This document shows positions 21,729 through 34,684 of a DNA stretch of 64,000 bases, in pieces. Numbering within the stretch: position 1 is the first letter of the stretch; each line of letters opens with the position of its first letter. The translations under genes and the position numbers were made by a program. The DNA comes from Talinum fruticosum (Eukaryota > Streptophyta > Magnoliopsida > Caryophyllales > Talinaceae). The stretch covers positions 5,752,501 through 5,816,500 of the forward strand of contig JAITYX010000003.1 of NCBI GenBank assembly GCA_021018815.1, written 5' to 3'. The notes under the pieces are model-generated. The model made no database searches. It was not told where the DNA came from and saw nothing but the letters and a program-made list of their open reading frames with translations.

Positions 21729-23796
21729 TCATGTATTAATCATGCCAAACTTATTCCTAATAAAACAAAACTGATCCTCACTATGAGGCTTAGTGAAAAT
21801 ATCGACTAACTGAACTCTCGTAGGAATGAATTCAAGTTAAATATCACTTTCTCACAATGGTCCCTCGAGAAAATGATGTCGACCTCAATATGCTTTGTCT
21901 TTGAGTGCTTGGACTGGATTCTTAGTGATACTGAGTGCACTCTAATTATCAAACTTAATTGGGATTGATGTGAATGATTGCCCGAGATCCTTCAAGTGTT
22001 GCTTCATCTACGGAATTTGAGCACAACAAGGTCCAGCTATAATGTAGTCAGCCCGGCAATTGATAGAGCAACTAAGTGATGTTTCTTTGAATGCCAGGAG
22101 ATAAGGGATTGACCAAGAAATTTTCATGCTCTTGATGTGCTCCTTCTATCAAGTTTGTATCTAGCATAATCAGCATTTGAGTATCTAGTAGGAGTCGGTT
22201 CTAAGTCTTTTGAAAACCATAGACCAAGATTCCGAATCCCTATAAGATATTTGAAAATTCTCTTCACTGCAATGAGATGTGATTCTTTTGGATTAGCTTG
22301 AAATCTTGCACAAAGGTAGACAGTGAACATGATATCTGGCCTACTAGATGTGAGATGAAGTAGAGATCTAATCATACTTCTATAGAGTTTCGATCTATAG
22401 CTTTACCTTTCTCGTTTGTGTCCGGTTTCAAACTGCTACTCGATAGGTGTAGATTGTACTTTTTAACGATTCCTTGGTATACTTAGATTGATGTACATAG
22501 ATGCCATCCTTGCCTTTTTTTATTTGTAGACCAAGAAAGAATTTGAGTTCTCCCACCATACTCAATTGGAGCTCATGTCTCATCAACTCGGAAAACTCTT
22601 GACATAGAGTTTCACTAGTAGCTTCAAAAATAATGTCATCAACATAAATCCGAATGATAAGAAAATCTTTCCCCTTGGTTTTGGTAAAAAGAGTTTTGTC
22701 AATATAACCTCTTTTGAAATCATTTTCAACCATGAAATTTAGCAGTCTTTCATACCAAGCTCACGGAAGCCTATTTAAGACCATATAAAGCCTTTTTGCA
22801 ACTTAAAAATATAATTTGGAAATTCTAAGTATTCAAATCCGAGGGGTTGCTCAACATAAACTTCTTCTTGAATGAAACCATTCAGAAAAGCACATTTGAC
22901 ATCCATTTGAGAAAGCTTGATATTCATGCTAGACACAAATACTAACAGGATTCTAATTACCTCAATCCTAGCAATTGGTGCAAAAGTTTCCCCACAATCA
23001 ATCCCTTCCTCTTGATTATAACCCCGAGTAACAAGTCTAGCCTTATTTCTAACTACCAACCCTTCCTCATCCAGTTTGTTCTTGAAAACCTATTTGGTTC
23101 CTATGACTAGGTGGTCGGAAGGTCGTCCGATCGAGTCCGGACTTAGTTTCTTTCAAATTGATTAGGCTCTTCTTGGATGGCCTCTAGTGCATTTTTGGGT
23201 TCGAGTTAATGATATGAATGCAGAAAATGCACACAGATTATCAAAAGAAGATTGAGTTCTTACCCTACTATTGATGTTAGAGAGTATGTTTTAACGTGGG
23301 TGACCGGATGCGTATTTGAAAGCATTACATGTCCTCTCGATTTACCAAGTTTGTTGGTTGAACAACCTGATCTTCAGTTGGTTGAGCTTGCTGAATCTCT
23401 ACATTAACTTGTTCTTCAACATTCTGAGCTGGCTCTTGAGCTTGTTCGATCCGAGTCGAACATTATGAGTTGCTCCGTTCCGAGTTGCCTCATTAATTCT
23501 GTTTTGATTCTTTACGAGCTCGGCTTCAGCAAGGTTGTCTTTATCTCTGTTAAACTTAAGATCCGAGTATGTGGACTCACTTATCCTGTGAAGATCAATC
23601 TCATCAAAGACAATGTGGATACTTTCTTCCACTTTCTTAGTTCTTTTGTTAAAAACATCATAAGCTTTGTTATGAGATGAATAACCTGGAAATATACCTT
23701 CATCCGACCTAACATCAAATTTAACCAAATGCTACTTACCATTATTGTGAACATAGCATTTACACCCAAATGGTGTGAAGTAGGAGATGTTGGGTT
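21729..23796 (-). pseudogene. M1 pol: integrase C-terminal part, RT, RNase H
   Basis: Starts at the insertion boundary in the integrase (KPNIS block). 23728-23399 is open, with the GIFPGYSSHNKAYDVFN and VEESIHIVFDEID blocks typical of the region before copia RT. RT about 23150-22430: QMDVKCAFLNGFIQEEVYVE is intact and the catalytic YVDD box is at 22635-22646. RNase H 22375-21729 ends with TGA after the INT residues. Frameshifts occur at about 22770 and 22430. Confidence 0.88.
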
Positions 23797-25208
23797 TGAA
23801 AGTTTGCTTGGAGAGTCTAAGTCACCCTAGAGGGATAGCAGATTTTAAGTCTATATTGGACTCGGAAAAGTGAGAACACAGATTGACGTGGACACTCTCC
23901 TCGGACAGAAAACCAAGGACAGTGCTAATCCAAGCACCAACTCAAATCCAATATTTTAAATCCATAAAATACATAGGATCGACTCAACCAGAATTGCTCC
24001 CTTAAACAATTCCTTATAATGTTTTCCTAGACTTATAAATTCCCTTATTGGATCTAGTACTTCCGATCGACGTAAACTTTACAATCGGGGACAAGCTGAG
24101 TTGAGTTAATTGTTACATCTCAATCAAGGGACCTTACTTAGAAAGTAAGAAAAGAACGTAATCGATTACAAGACTTTCTTTACAACTTAGAAATATTAAA
24201 TATAGAGTAGGAGTTCGAATAGAAGATTGACTAAGAATGAGAACAACAAATAAATCTTCAATAAATTCGGTTCCAAGCAATGTGTTCGAGCAATCTTCTA
24301 GTCTTGTGAGGTGGCATCTATTTATAGCCAACTAGGCAGAGTGACCGTTGATTCTTGGTTACGGACAAAAGTCTTTCACTAGCCCTTGTCAAGGCTCTTC
24401 CGAGTCACTCGAAAAGATCCGTCGGGATGTGAACGTTGTGCAAAGGCTCTATGCTCCAAACGGTGGTCCAATCACTTGGTGGTGACTGAAAGTTGTGGTG
24501 GAAACAACTGCTAATTCTAGAGTTGGAGTTTTCCAATTTTGGAAACAAACAACCACGACACGGTGTGTGAGCCATGTCCGAAGTAGCTAAAAGTTGTCCG
24601 CTAGTGATTAACGGCTAGAAGCCGATTGCTTTTGTAATTCAAAAGATAGGTTGGCCTCGTTTGAATAACCTACAAAAGCAAACCACGTTGGTTCTCAAAG
24701 TATAAAATACTTTGGTCCAAGTTGAGGCATAGATAGTAATTAAATTAGAATGAATTAATGCTTAATTATCTTTGGCCTAAAAGAATGGAATTTTACGAGT
24801 CTAATATTCAATATACTCAAATTCCATCCGAGTCAATCCTAAGGATGATAAAGTAGAGAGAGTAAACTATCGAGTATAACAACTTGATCTGGTCAAATAA
24901 TTCTCAAGGAAATAAACTAGCTTAGAAAAAGGAATTAACGCTATAATTCTGTTTGCATTGAAGTACATAGTCAATGCTCGGAATAAGAGTGGTAAACAAA
25001 TTATTTGAGCATGCGATAATTCTAAATGATGTCCGAGTGACTCGAAACATCGAGTGTAGGAGATATGCAATAAGGCGCTTTCTAGGTCGAGTCGGAATAG
25101 AATGAAAACTTAGACAAGAGTTTCTATAGCGCCGAGAATAACTTAGAATCAAAACTTAAGAGAGATAGGATTTATACCTAAGTCTTCATGTAATACTCGG
25201 AATGACTT

Positions 25209-27182
25209 TGTTAGCTTGTCGTTCGGTTACAAATTAAACCACTACTAAGTCTTATAATAAATAATATAGCATATGGAAGTAGGGATCGAATCCACGAGGA
25301 AACATATAATAACGTGCAAGCTTTAATCTAATTAAATTTACTACTCTTAAAACCAAATAGAAAATATAAATTTAAAAAACCAATAACTAAAAATCATAGA
25401 AAATTATCCAACAACTTAAATAAATAATTTATACATAATACAAAAAAAACTATAATAACCCAGAAATATTTTTGTATATTTTTTGAGAATAATTAAAGCA
25501 GAAAACTATAGGAGAAAAAAACAAATTCTAAAATAGAAAATTAAATAAGTAAAATTGTGCACTAAATTAATTATAAAAATAAATACTAAAATTACCTAGA
25601 ATATAATACTAATTTTGTAGACCTAACCAGACCCTAAAAATATAAAAATAAAATTTAAAACCGAATTTACAAAATTATTTAACTAACAACCTATAGTAAT
25701 TAAATTCAAGAATTAAATCTGAAAATTAATCAAATCAATTCCAAAAATTCTAAAATGTAATCACATCAAACTAGGACTCTATCTAAACCCTAAAAGAAGA
25801 TAAAATACGAAAAATAATAAAAGAAACTATTTTTAAACCAATTTCTAACAAACTGACTCAAAAATAATAAAAATTGATAGAAAAATAATTTAAAAATTAA
25901 AATATATAAAGACTAAAAATTCAATTAAAATAAAATTCCTAAAACTAACCTAAAAGACTGTTTTTTAAGGGGGATAACAAAATTAACAATAAAAGATTGT
26001 AACTTTGTAAATAAAAATTATTAAACTAAAGAAAACTACTAAAAGAAAATAAATAATTATCAAAGATATCAAATTTATAAAAACACTTAGTATAATCTAT
26101 ATCCACCATGCAATTTATTATTTATCATTAACACACAAATTGATCTATTCATGAGCTAAATTGTAGAAGACAACCACTAGCGAGATCTTCCTCGTTTTTC
26201 CTTAGTTATTAGTTTACTTAGGCCTAGCCCTAATATAAACCCTACTAATATTGATAACCCTAGCACTAGCGCTAAAATTTAATCAAATTGGAGCATTAAG
26301 TATTAGAAAAATATCATTTAACATCTAATAACCAATCTACTAGCAAATTGATATAACATCTTTAACATTAATCTAACAATAAAAATTCAAGCTTTACTAG
26401 TAAAAAAATTACAATATTAAATAATACTAGCGATATAAATTTCTTTGGTCGCAAAACGAAGATGTTGATGATGGACGTCGATGATGATGATTGTACAAAG
26501 ATGTTTGATGTTTGTGATGATGATTGATGATTAAGAGCTGGCGTGAGGTGGTAAAAGGTTAAGCGAAGGAGTGTGAAGGATTATGATGATGGTGGGTAAA
26601 AGAGTAAGCAAGAGGTGGCAAAGGATTCCGATGATGATGGGTTGTGAGGGATGTCGGGGAGCTGCGTGAAATGGTGTTATGGTCGAGCTGATGGGCGGTG
26701 AGGGAGCTTAGGGCAGTGAGAGATGGGATGGGCAGCGAGAGATGTTGATGACCAGCAAGGGATAGGCGGTGAGAGGTAAGTGATAGGGAGCCGGCCCCCT
26801 CCGTAAGGGCTTTGTGGCTATTAAATAGTTAGTGAGGGTTCTTGACTTGGTTCCTCTTTCTTCTCATGCAACTCAAGTCTAAGGAGGAGTCCTAGTAGGT
26901 TTAAAAGTATGATTATCATCACTCTCTTCTTCAAATTAAGACTTCATAAAATCTAATGTCATATAATAAATATTTTATGACACATATTTTTATGGACCGA
27001 CTTCATATCTTTTCTTGAACACTTGTCGGCGGCTAAATATTCACTTTTAACATCTTTTCTTTTCTTCCCCACTTTATTTGATAATTACCTATAAATAGAC
27101 AAAATAGGATAAATTAGATAATATAAACTATATAATATAAACTAAATAACTACTAAAAATACATATAAAATACAACTTAACA
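25209..27182 (-). repeat. G1 3' LTR (1974 bp)
   Basis: Plus-strand limits TGTTAGC and CTTAACA. It is followed by AATTCCCCACAC (27183-27194), the complement of the polypurine tract GTGTGGGGAATT. It lacks about 345 bp present in the other LTR, at the ATTGATATAACATC point near 26350. AT-rich, with GATGATGAT-type simple sequence near 26460-26650. Confidence 0.9.
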
Positions 27183-28589
27183 AATTCCCCACACTTAGAC
27201 TTTGGACGTCCTCGTGCAAAGAAATCTAAGACTCGATCTAATATTACGCTTTCTTATAAAGATATACATAAAACATAAAATATATACTAGGGTTGCCTTG
27301 CTTGCAAAAGCAGTTTGATGAAAATTTGTCTTTCCCAAATAGGTGAAAAACTAAACATTTCATTGTCATCGAGAGAATTTATTCATCGACCTCACAATAT
27401 TTCTTTCATTTAAGCAAGAGTAAAAAATTATCCATCTTTTTGAACCATGTACATTCTGGTCAAGAGGTCTAAAAAGTTTTAGGATGAGAAAAATTAAGGT
27501 GCGAGTATGGTTATAGAGACACTTGAATGAGCGAGATAACTCACTAAAATTTATTAATAATCTTGTTTTGCAAACTTTTCTTCCAACTTTTTTAATTTTA
27601 TTTTTTAACTCCATTCAACCACATATTTGAGGCCCACATAGGGTCTTAGAAATATAAAACTCCTTGTGTCCCACTCACCCAAATAGAGGTGCTTGGAGTT
27701 AACACTCTTTTTTATATATATTTTTTTATTAGTATGATTTGAGCCATTGATCGGCCCAAAAGGGGCATGACTCTCCCAGCATGGGTTACTACATTCATAA
27801 GGCTCAACTTGAGACCTAAACATAAGGGAAAAAGGTGCCTAGCCACCAACTCGACCCATGTTGGTAGACTAACATTTTTTTTCTTTTCTCTTTTTTTTAA
27901 AGGCAAAACAAGAAAAATCAAATTTTCGATGAGTCATTCTACTAAGTTCAGTAGTTTAGGTGAACGGTTTAAGTCAATTTATTACTTCTATCACGATCAT
28001 ATAACATGATCAAACTGACAGAAAAATTATGATTGTCACTAATTGAAGAAATATATGAGGATCAACTCAAACAACTCGAATGACAATTAACATGTTCAAA
28101 TCTCTCACTTACAAAGGGAAAGAAAAACTATAAATAGAAAAATTTTAGCAAGTTAACCAGCATATATTCATGTTCACATATTTCTTTACAAGAAGAAAAA
28201 AAAATTTTATATAAAAAAAGATAAAACTAAATGCATAAAATTAAAATGCAGGATGCACTCCTCCAAACTTAATTCATGCATTATCCCTAATGTATGCAAA
28301 ATAAAAATAAAGCAAAAATAATAGAGATAAGATAAACTTCCCTGAAAAGTGTTGGGTTGCCTCCCAACCAGCGCCTTTGTTTACCGTCTTTGGGTCGACA
28401 CCTCCGTAGGTCAAGGATCATCTAATTGCATTTCCCACACTAAATAGATCTGGTCTCCTGCATAATTGCAATTAGTGGGAAATTTCTTTTGGAAAAGAGC
28501 ATATGTATTCTCCCCACACTTATCTTTTTGTTCCTTTTCAATTTTAATTTGTTCGTGAATAGATCTTTAAGGATCTTAGCATAACGAGG
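27183..28589 (-). other. G1 internal region without recognisable coding
   Basis: Between the protease-like end and the 3' LTR. It holds the GGGTTGCCTCCCAAC string (28355-28369), which I recall from other plant gypsy-type repeats. Short ORFs here have no family features I recognise. Confidence 0.6.
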
Positions 28590-30011
28590 TTCTGTTTCGT
28601 GGTATCTAAAAGAGGAATGTTGATTTCTACCTTCCTAGATATTTCTATGATATCTTCAATTGCCTCGTCTATCTTAGGAGTTGTGCTTATCAATCTACTA
28701 GGAAAAGGTGGGATAGGCTTGTAAAGATCTTTCTTATTTTCACCTATTTCCTTAGCATTAGAGGCATCATCTTTGTTTTGGTAAAGTTCAGATTCTTTGA
28801 CCTCTAATTCGGCTCTACTTCTATGTTTTTCTTAGGTTCCTCTAACTCTTCCCCAATATTAAGTGTTATGACACTCACATTTTCTTTTGGATCTTAGAAA
28901 GGTTGAGATTGCATTTGGGCTTGCGGGTTACTAATTATGGTATCGTTGGGAGTTTGTCTCTCTTGAACTCGCTCAATGGTCATCTCTAAGCTATGGAACC
29001 TAAGGTCGGTCTCCTTTTTCTGGTCATCCATCTTCTTAATGATCTGCTCTAAAAGATAATTAGTTTTGTCCTGAGCAATGGATGGATCAAATTCTAGGGG
29101 GTTTTGTTCAAATCCATACCTAAAGTTAGAGTAGTGACTTCATTCTTCATAAGTGTTCGAGAATGAGTTATGGTTCATTTGACCTTGGTTGGAAAAAATA
29201 ACATTCACATGGCCTCTTTGTTGTGTAGGGCATGAATTAGCAACATGACCCTCTAAAGGGAAATACTACAAACTACTTGCTTCTTCATTGTGGAGCAATT
29301 TGTTCAACATAACGAGTAATTTGGGACAATTGAGTCTCTATAGATGGACTTAAATTGAACTCATTAACATTCCTAAATTGGGTATCTCTAATTCCAAATT
29401 GTTGAGTATTTTGGGCCATAATATTAAAAAATTATCTAGCCTGAGCTAGAGTCTTATTAAACAAGGCCCCTCCACTAGCTACATCTACCATATTTTTATC
29501 TATTAGCAATAAGCCTTTCTAAAAATAGTGAATCAATAAATGCTCGAAATTTGATGTTGGAGACAACTAACACATAATTTATTAAAACACTCCCAATATT
29601 CAGAAAAAGTCTCCTTAGTCATCGGTTTAATGCCACAATTTCCTTTCGAATTGACCCTATCCTAGATGCGAGAAAAAATTTCTTTAAAAATGCTTTATGA
29701 AATTAGGCCCATGTAGTGAATGTTGCGGGGGTAGGTAACAAAACCAATGTTTAGCCTTATACTCGATGTGAAAAGGGAAAAGCTCTCAACTTAATTTGGT
29801 ATTGGGTGATTCCCTCAAGTTGCATAGTGGAACATGTAATAATAAACTTAGTGATATGACGATATAGGTCCTCACCAGGCAGTCCATGAAATTTAGGTAA
29901 CATATTTAAAAATTCGGAGTTTAGTTTTAGTGGTCGGTCCAATGCAGGATATAAGACAAGTAGAAGTTGTGTATCCAAATTAGCTGCAGCAAATTCACGT
30001 AAAGTAGTCAT
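28590..30011 (-). pseudogene. G1 gag with start of protease region
   Basis: The ATG at 30011 opens an 83-codon run with the FHGLPGEDLYRHITKF and QIKLRAFPFS blocks of plant Ty3/gypsy gag. After a stop the same protein goes on in broken frames: EYWECFNKLCVSC, ASGGALFNKTLAQAR (about 29440-29490), and near 28600-28710 KPIPPFPSRL and VEINIPLLDTTKQ. The last two are the blocks that precede the protease in Athila/Tat polyproteins. Everything further downstream in pol is missing. The capsid role is known for the family; this copy cannot make it. Confidence 0.82.
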
Positions 30012-30191
30012 CTCAATAATTTTAGAACTTACGAAACAGAATTAGAAACACTTAGTTGGCTTTCAACTTTATCAAATGTATACTTCTTGTTAAAATAAAA
30101 AAAAACACTAAAAAAATAATTAAAGTTAAAAAGAAGTAATAAAAGTAATAAATCTAAATGAGATAAAAACTAACTATTATTTTCTTTCCTA

Positions 30192-30204
30192 GGCAACGGC
30201 GCCA
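30192..30204 (-). promoter_or_regulatory. G1 primer-binding site (tRNA-Asp type)
   Basis: GGCAACGGCGCCA on the plus strand, so TGGCGCCGTTGCC on the element strand, 5 bp from the 5' LTR. This is the usual site of Athila/Tat elements. Confidence 0.85.
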
Positions 30205-30209
30205 AAATT

Positions 30210-32509
30210 TGTTAGCTTGTCATTTAACTACAAATTAAACCACTACTTAGTCTTATAATAAATAATATAGCATAGGGAAGTAAGGATCGAATCTACGAGG
30301 AAAGATATAATAACGTGCAATCTTTAATCTAATTAAATTTACTACTCTTAAAACAAAATAGAAAATATAAATTTAAATAAATCAATAACTAAAAATCATA
30401 GAAAATTATCTAACAACTTAAGTAAATAATTTATACATAATAAAACAACTATAATAACCCAGAAATATTTTTTTGTATTTTTTTAGAATAATTAAAACAG
30501 AAAACTAAAGCGGAAAATAAACAAATTCTAAAACAGAAAATTAAATAAGTAAAATTCTGCACTAAATTAATTATGACAATAAATGCTACCTAGAATATTA
30601 ATACTAATTTTCTAGACCTAACCAGACCCTAAAAATACAAAAACAAAAATTTAAAACTGAATTTACCAAATTATTTAACTAAACACCTGTAGTAATTAAA
30701 TTCAAGAATTAAATCTGAAAAATTATCAAATCAAGTCAAAAAATTCTAAAATTTAATCACATCAAACAAGGACTCTATCTAAACCCTAATAGAAGAAAAA
30801 ACATGAAAAATAATGAAAAAACTATTTTAAACTAATTTCTAACAAACTGACTCAAAAATAATAAAAATTGACATAAAAATAAATATAAATACTCAAAATT
30901 AAATTAAAATAAAATTCCTAAAACTAACCTAAAAGACTGTTATTTAATGGGGGATAACAAAATTAAGAATAAAAGATTCTAACTTTGCAAATAAAAATTA
31001 TTAAACTAAAGAAAACTACTAAAAAGAAAATAAATAATTATCAAAGCATCAAATTTATAAAAACACTTAGTATAATCTATATCCACCATGTAAATTATTA
31101 TTTATCATTAATACACAAATTGAACTATCCATGAGCTAAATTGTAGAAGACAACCACTAGCGGATCTTCCCCATTTTTCCTTAGTTATTAGTTTACTTAG
31201 GTCTAGCCCTAATATAAACCCTACTAATATTGATAACCCTAGCACTAGCACTAGAATTTAATCAAATTGGAGCATTAAGTATTAGAAAAACATCATTTAA
31301 CACCTAAAAACCAATCTCCTAGAAAATTGATTTAAGAAGGATCTATTATAATTTCCTAATTAAAAGAGATGGGTATGAGCCATCCATGATTAACTAGGGT
31401 GATACTTATGTCTAAAAGATCAAGCGATTATGTACTTAAATCCTTTAAACTATCGTATGAATTCATATAAAACTAATTAGCGTGCACTGTAATTAATTAG
31501 ATATAAAATCATAAACATTAAAATCAAATTATCATAGAATCATGGATTTAATCAATAAGACAATAAAGATCGAAACTTTGTTTTAAAATAAATAATTTAA
31601 CATGATTTCAAATAGATTATACTAAGTATAAAAAACTACTCAAACATAATGTAATTTAAAACATGTAAACTAAATAAAAATAGCATCTTTAACATTAATC
31701 TAACAATAAAAATTCAATCTTTACTAGTAAAAAAATTACAATATTAAATAATACTACCGATATAAATTTCTTTGGTCGCGGAACGAAGATGTTGATGATG
31801 GACATCGATGATGATGATTGTATGAAGATGTTTGATGATTGTGATGATGGTTGATGATTAAGAGCTGGTGTGAGGTGGTAAAAGGGTAAGCGAAGGTATG
31901 TGAAGGATTATGATGATGGTTGGTGAAAGAGCAAGCGGGAGGTGGGAAAGGATTATGATGATGATGGGTCGTGAAGGATGTGAGGGAGCTGCATGAGATG
32001 GTGTTATAGCCAGAGTTGATGGCCAGCGAGGGAGCTTTGGGCAGCGAGAGATTTGATGGGCGAGTGAAAGATAGGTAACGAGAGATGTTGATGAGCAGAA
32101 AGGGATGGGCAGCAAGAGGTAAGTGATAGGCAGCTAGCCGCCCTTCGTAAGGGCTTTGTGGCTATCAAATAGTTAGTAAGGGTTCTTGGCTTGGTTCCTC
32201 TTTCTTCTCATGCAACTCTAAGGAGGAGTCCTAGTAGGTTTAGAAGTATGATTATCATCACTCTCCTCTTCAAATTAAGACTTCATAAAATATAATGTCA
32301 TAAAATAAATATTTTATGACACATTATTTTTATGGACCGACTTCATGTCTTTTCTTGAACGCTTGTCGGTGGTTCAAAATCCACTTTTAACATCTTTTCG
32401 TTTCTTCCCCACTTTATTTGATAATTACATATAAATAGACAAAATAGGATAAATTAGATAATATAAACTAAATAATTACTAAAAATATGTATAAAATACA
32501 ACTTAACGA
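30210..32509 (-). repeat. G1 5' LTR (2300 bp)
   Basis: Same ends as the 3' LTR (TGTTAGC; here TTAACGA with one extra G before the target duplication). Contains the extra segment of about 345 bp (31332-31680). By eye about 15 of the first 230 positions differ between the two LTRs (roughly 7 percent). Confidence 0.88.
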
Positions 32510-32537
32510 GACTTAGAATTAAAAAGCTGAGTCTTCA

Positions 32538-32980
32538 ATCTCTCTTTTTGATGAAAGGCATTGCACACATAAGATAGAAACTTTTTAGTACGAAACATGA
32601 GTTTTCATTTTCAATGATCGAACGTATCGGAGCGAAGAATGACGAATGAGACCCATTCCATATTTATAACATGCATTTCGGATCATATCATCACTCATAA
32701 CGGTTATGTGGATAATAAATCGGAGTAAAGATATGAACAGATTGTATCGGAGCGAGAAAAGTAGAAAGAAACATATATCTCGAAACATATAATTCGAAAC
32801 AAGTCTCGTTCGAAAAATAAAAACTTCATTCATTGCTCAAAAGAGGGTGAGCTTCCCTAAACACAACATCAAGTTTTCTATATTCTCTCGCCCTAGCATT
32901 TCGAGTAAAAGGTGGGAAGAAAATAGCAAATAAGTATAATTGATGTGTGGACAAAAGAAAGAAAAAAAGAGAAAAATAAA
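32538..32980 (-). other. M2 3' UTR with decayed polypurine tract
   Basis: ATCTCTCTTTTT (32538-32549) stands where other copies have ATCTCCCC, so the G run is broken. The rest is non-coding. Confidence 0.7.
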
Positions 32981-34134
32981 TTAAGCGTAGGGGCGTGCTT
33001 GTCGGGAGGAGGAGGGACAGGTAGTGTGCCCGCTCCGATAAGCTTGTGAGGAGGTTGATGATCGCGGCGGCGGCAACACGGGGATGTTCGGAAATTGCTC
33101 CGTCTTGGTTCTTTGAGCCAGGGGCATATCTTCCTCAAGCTCATCCTCCTGAAAGACAGTAGTAGGTGGTGCTTCGACCCAGCAACTTTGGACCGACCAA
33201 TGTACCCAACTTCTTCGACCCACTCAAATCGTGATATGAGGAAATCGGTTCGGTTCGGGATCTGCTGCACCTTGTCCCTTACGTGGGGTAGCATCTTCTT
33301 TTTCTTGCTCCTCTTCCTTCTCCTCTTCGAGCTCAGCTGCTCCTTCTTCAACTCGTTGCTTCAGCTTTTTCTTCTACCTCAGCAGAGGTAGACTTGGCTG
33401 AGCTGGAGGAATCTAGACACCGGGTTGGACTTCCCGGTACCCGTACCCGAGAAGCTCTTTTCGCTAACCACAATGGCAACCTCGGAGACAGCATTTGGAT
33501 CCGAGTGGAGGGAAACTTTGAACTGTTTGAAAATAACAGTTAAAAGGGTTCCTAAGGGAATGGAGCAGATTTCTTTGAATGAGGTGGCACGGAAGCCACC
33601 TGCTCAATGATAGAGGGGAAGAGGTCTACGTTGTAGCCCTCTAAGATATCGAACAAAACTTTGAGAATCTTTAAGTTAGGACTCTCTTTGCTAGAATGAT
33701 GAGAGAAGAAGGTTCTCATCAAAATGAAATAGAGTAATCTTGGCTCGAGTCCTCATCTAAGTCACTAAGAAATTCTTCCATGACTCAGGAACTTCCTTGG
33801 CATATTTCTTGAAGAATTCATCAGCAATCTCCATAAATGAAGAAGGGAGAGGTTGACACGAACAACCTTCTCTTGAACTCTTGAGGTAATGATTCCCTCG
33901 AGTAGGACATATTTGAATAGAACTCGGCAACGAGTTTCGGATAAATGAATTCACTAAAGCAGAAATAATTGTACACCCCAATGGTTTTGATGTGCTCCAA
34001 GCACAAGAAAGAAGTGGTTGGGAAGAATGTATCATCCAACGTGAGATGTTGGGTGACAAAATTTTAGAGGGGTTGTTGCGGGGATTTTTGGTAGTAGACC
34101 CTAACAAATCAGTGCTTGAACCTCGCTCGGGCAT
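32981..34134 (-). pseudogene. M2 ORF3, shortened by about 400 bp
   Basis: Start MPERGSSTDLLGS at 34134 (126-codon run to 33757, with one frame change to the YPKLVAEFYSNMSYS block seen at 34039-33821). LLFDILEGYNVDLFP-type and PVSEVAIVV-type blocks follow in broken frames (33740-33430). The proline-rich and central coiled-coil parts are missing: near 33420 the sequence jumps to the acidic tail. It ends at TAA 32981-32983. Confidence 0.72.
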
Positions 34135-34684
34135 GATGATTTTAGAAAAATAGAGAGAAAGAGAAAATGCTTAGAATTCGAGAGAGAGAGAGAAAACAAG
34201 TGAGCATAAATGCTTAGAGTAGAAAGCAAGAAGGTAGTAAGCAAAGTAAAGAAATGAAGGTAACGGGATGCTATTTATAGTGAAAGAATTTACCTTTAGC
34301 CTTCGTTCGACAAGAATACCAAACAAGTAATCTCGGACCGGTGTTACGTTTTGCTCTCCAACAGCTAGAATTCCAACAACTTTCTTCTAACGGCTAGTTT
34401 TCTCCGATTGAAACCCGTGGCACGAGAGAGAGAGAGAACAAAGACTTTTCGAAAAGCAATTATGAAATTCTCTATTTATTTAGAGATAATCCCAAAAGTT
34501 TGATGTCCATTTTGCTCAAAAATTGAGTCCGACTCAGTATGTTTTTGAGTGAATCGGAACACTCGGAAAACTAATAACTCATAGGTCGAGTCTCACTTTG
34601 TCAACTGATCCATTTGTTATTAAAACAACGAGAAAACGTATAACACATAATTATGCAAGAATACTTCATTGAGAAAACACATAA
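34135..34684 (-). other. M2 pol-ORF3 spacer
   Basis: 551 bp, non-coding. It has the TATA at 34270-34280 and TCTAACGGCTA (34386-34396), a perfect MSA-type MYB site. A GA run lies at 34423-34438. Confidence 0.72.
34270..34280 (-). promoter_or_regulatory. TATA box of the putative ORF3 promoter, M2
   Basis: GCTATTTATAG on the plus strand (CTATAAATAGC on the element strand), about 140 bp upstream of the ORF3 ATG. Confidence 0.6.

Larger units (their letters stand above)
17615..23796 (-). mobile_element. M1: 3' LTR to integrase of a minus-strand Sirevirus
   Basis: Inserted in the M0 3' UTR (left target candidate TTAGA, 17610-17614). Contains 3' LTR, 3' UTR, ORF3, spacer with TATA box, RNase H, RT and the integrase C-terminal part. 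M2 interrupts it at 23797. The missing 5' half should have followed the M2 5' LTR, but that region is deleted at 40532/40533. Confidence 0.85.
25209..32509 (-). mobile_element. G1: gag-only Ty3/gypsy (Athila/Tat-like) element
   Basis: 7.3 kb element with two LTRs starting TGTTAGCTTGTC on the plus strand, and a tRNA-Asp-type primer-binding site. Internal sequence of 3.0 kb codes only for a gag and the beginning of a protease region. No RT, RNase H or integrase is seen, so it is non-autonomous, like the plant elements called TR-GAG. Target duplication GACTT (25204-25208 and 32510-32514) is perfect. Confidence 0.88.
23797..32537 (-). repeat. M2 3' LTR, split by G1
   Basis: The LTR parts are 23797-25208 and 32510-32537. 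The join reads through: the family string ATTACTCGGAATGACTT-AGAA is restored across the G1 target duplication. It starts TGAAAGTTTGCTTGG and ends GAGTCTTCA before the purine tract. Compared with the 5' LTR it lacks about 60 bp shortly after the CACCCTAGAGGG string. Confidence 0.88.

Noticed and set aside
27605..28009. Short ORFs on both strands in the G1 internal region
   Set aside because: No recognisable domain, overlapping on opposite strands, in a non-coding part of a gag-only element.
31858..32115. 85-codon minus-strand ORF rich in Pro/Ile/Ser in the G1 LTR
   Set aside because: It reads through GATGATGAT-type simple sequence in an LTR, with no conserved start and a different pattern in the partner LTR.
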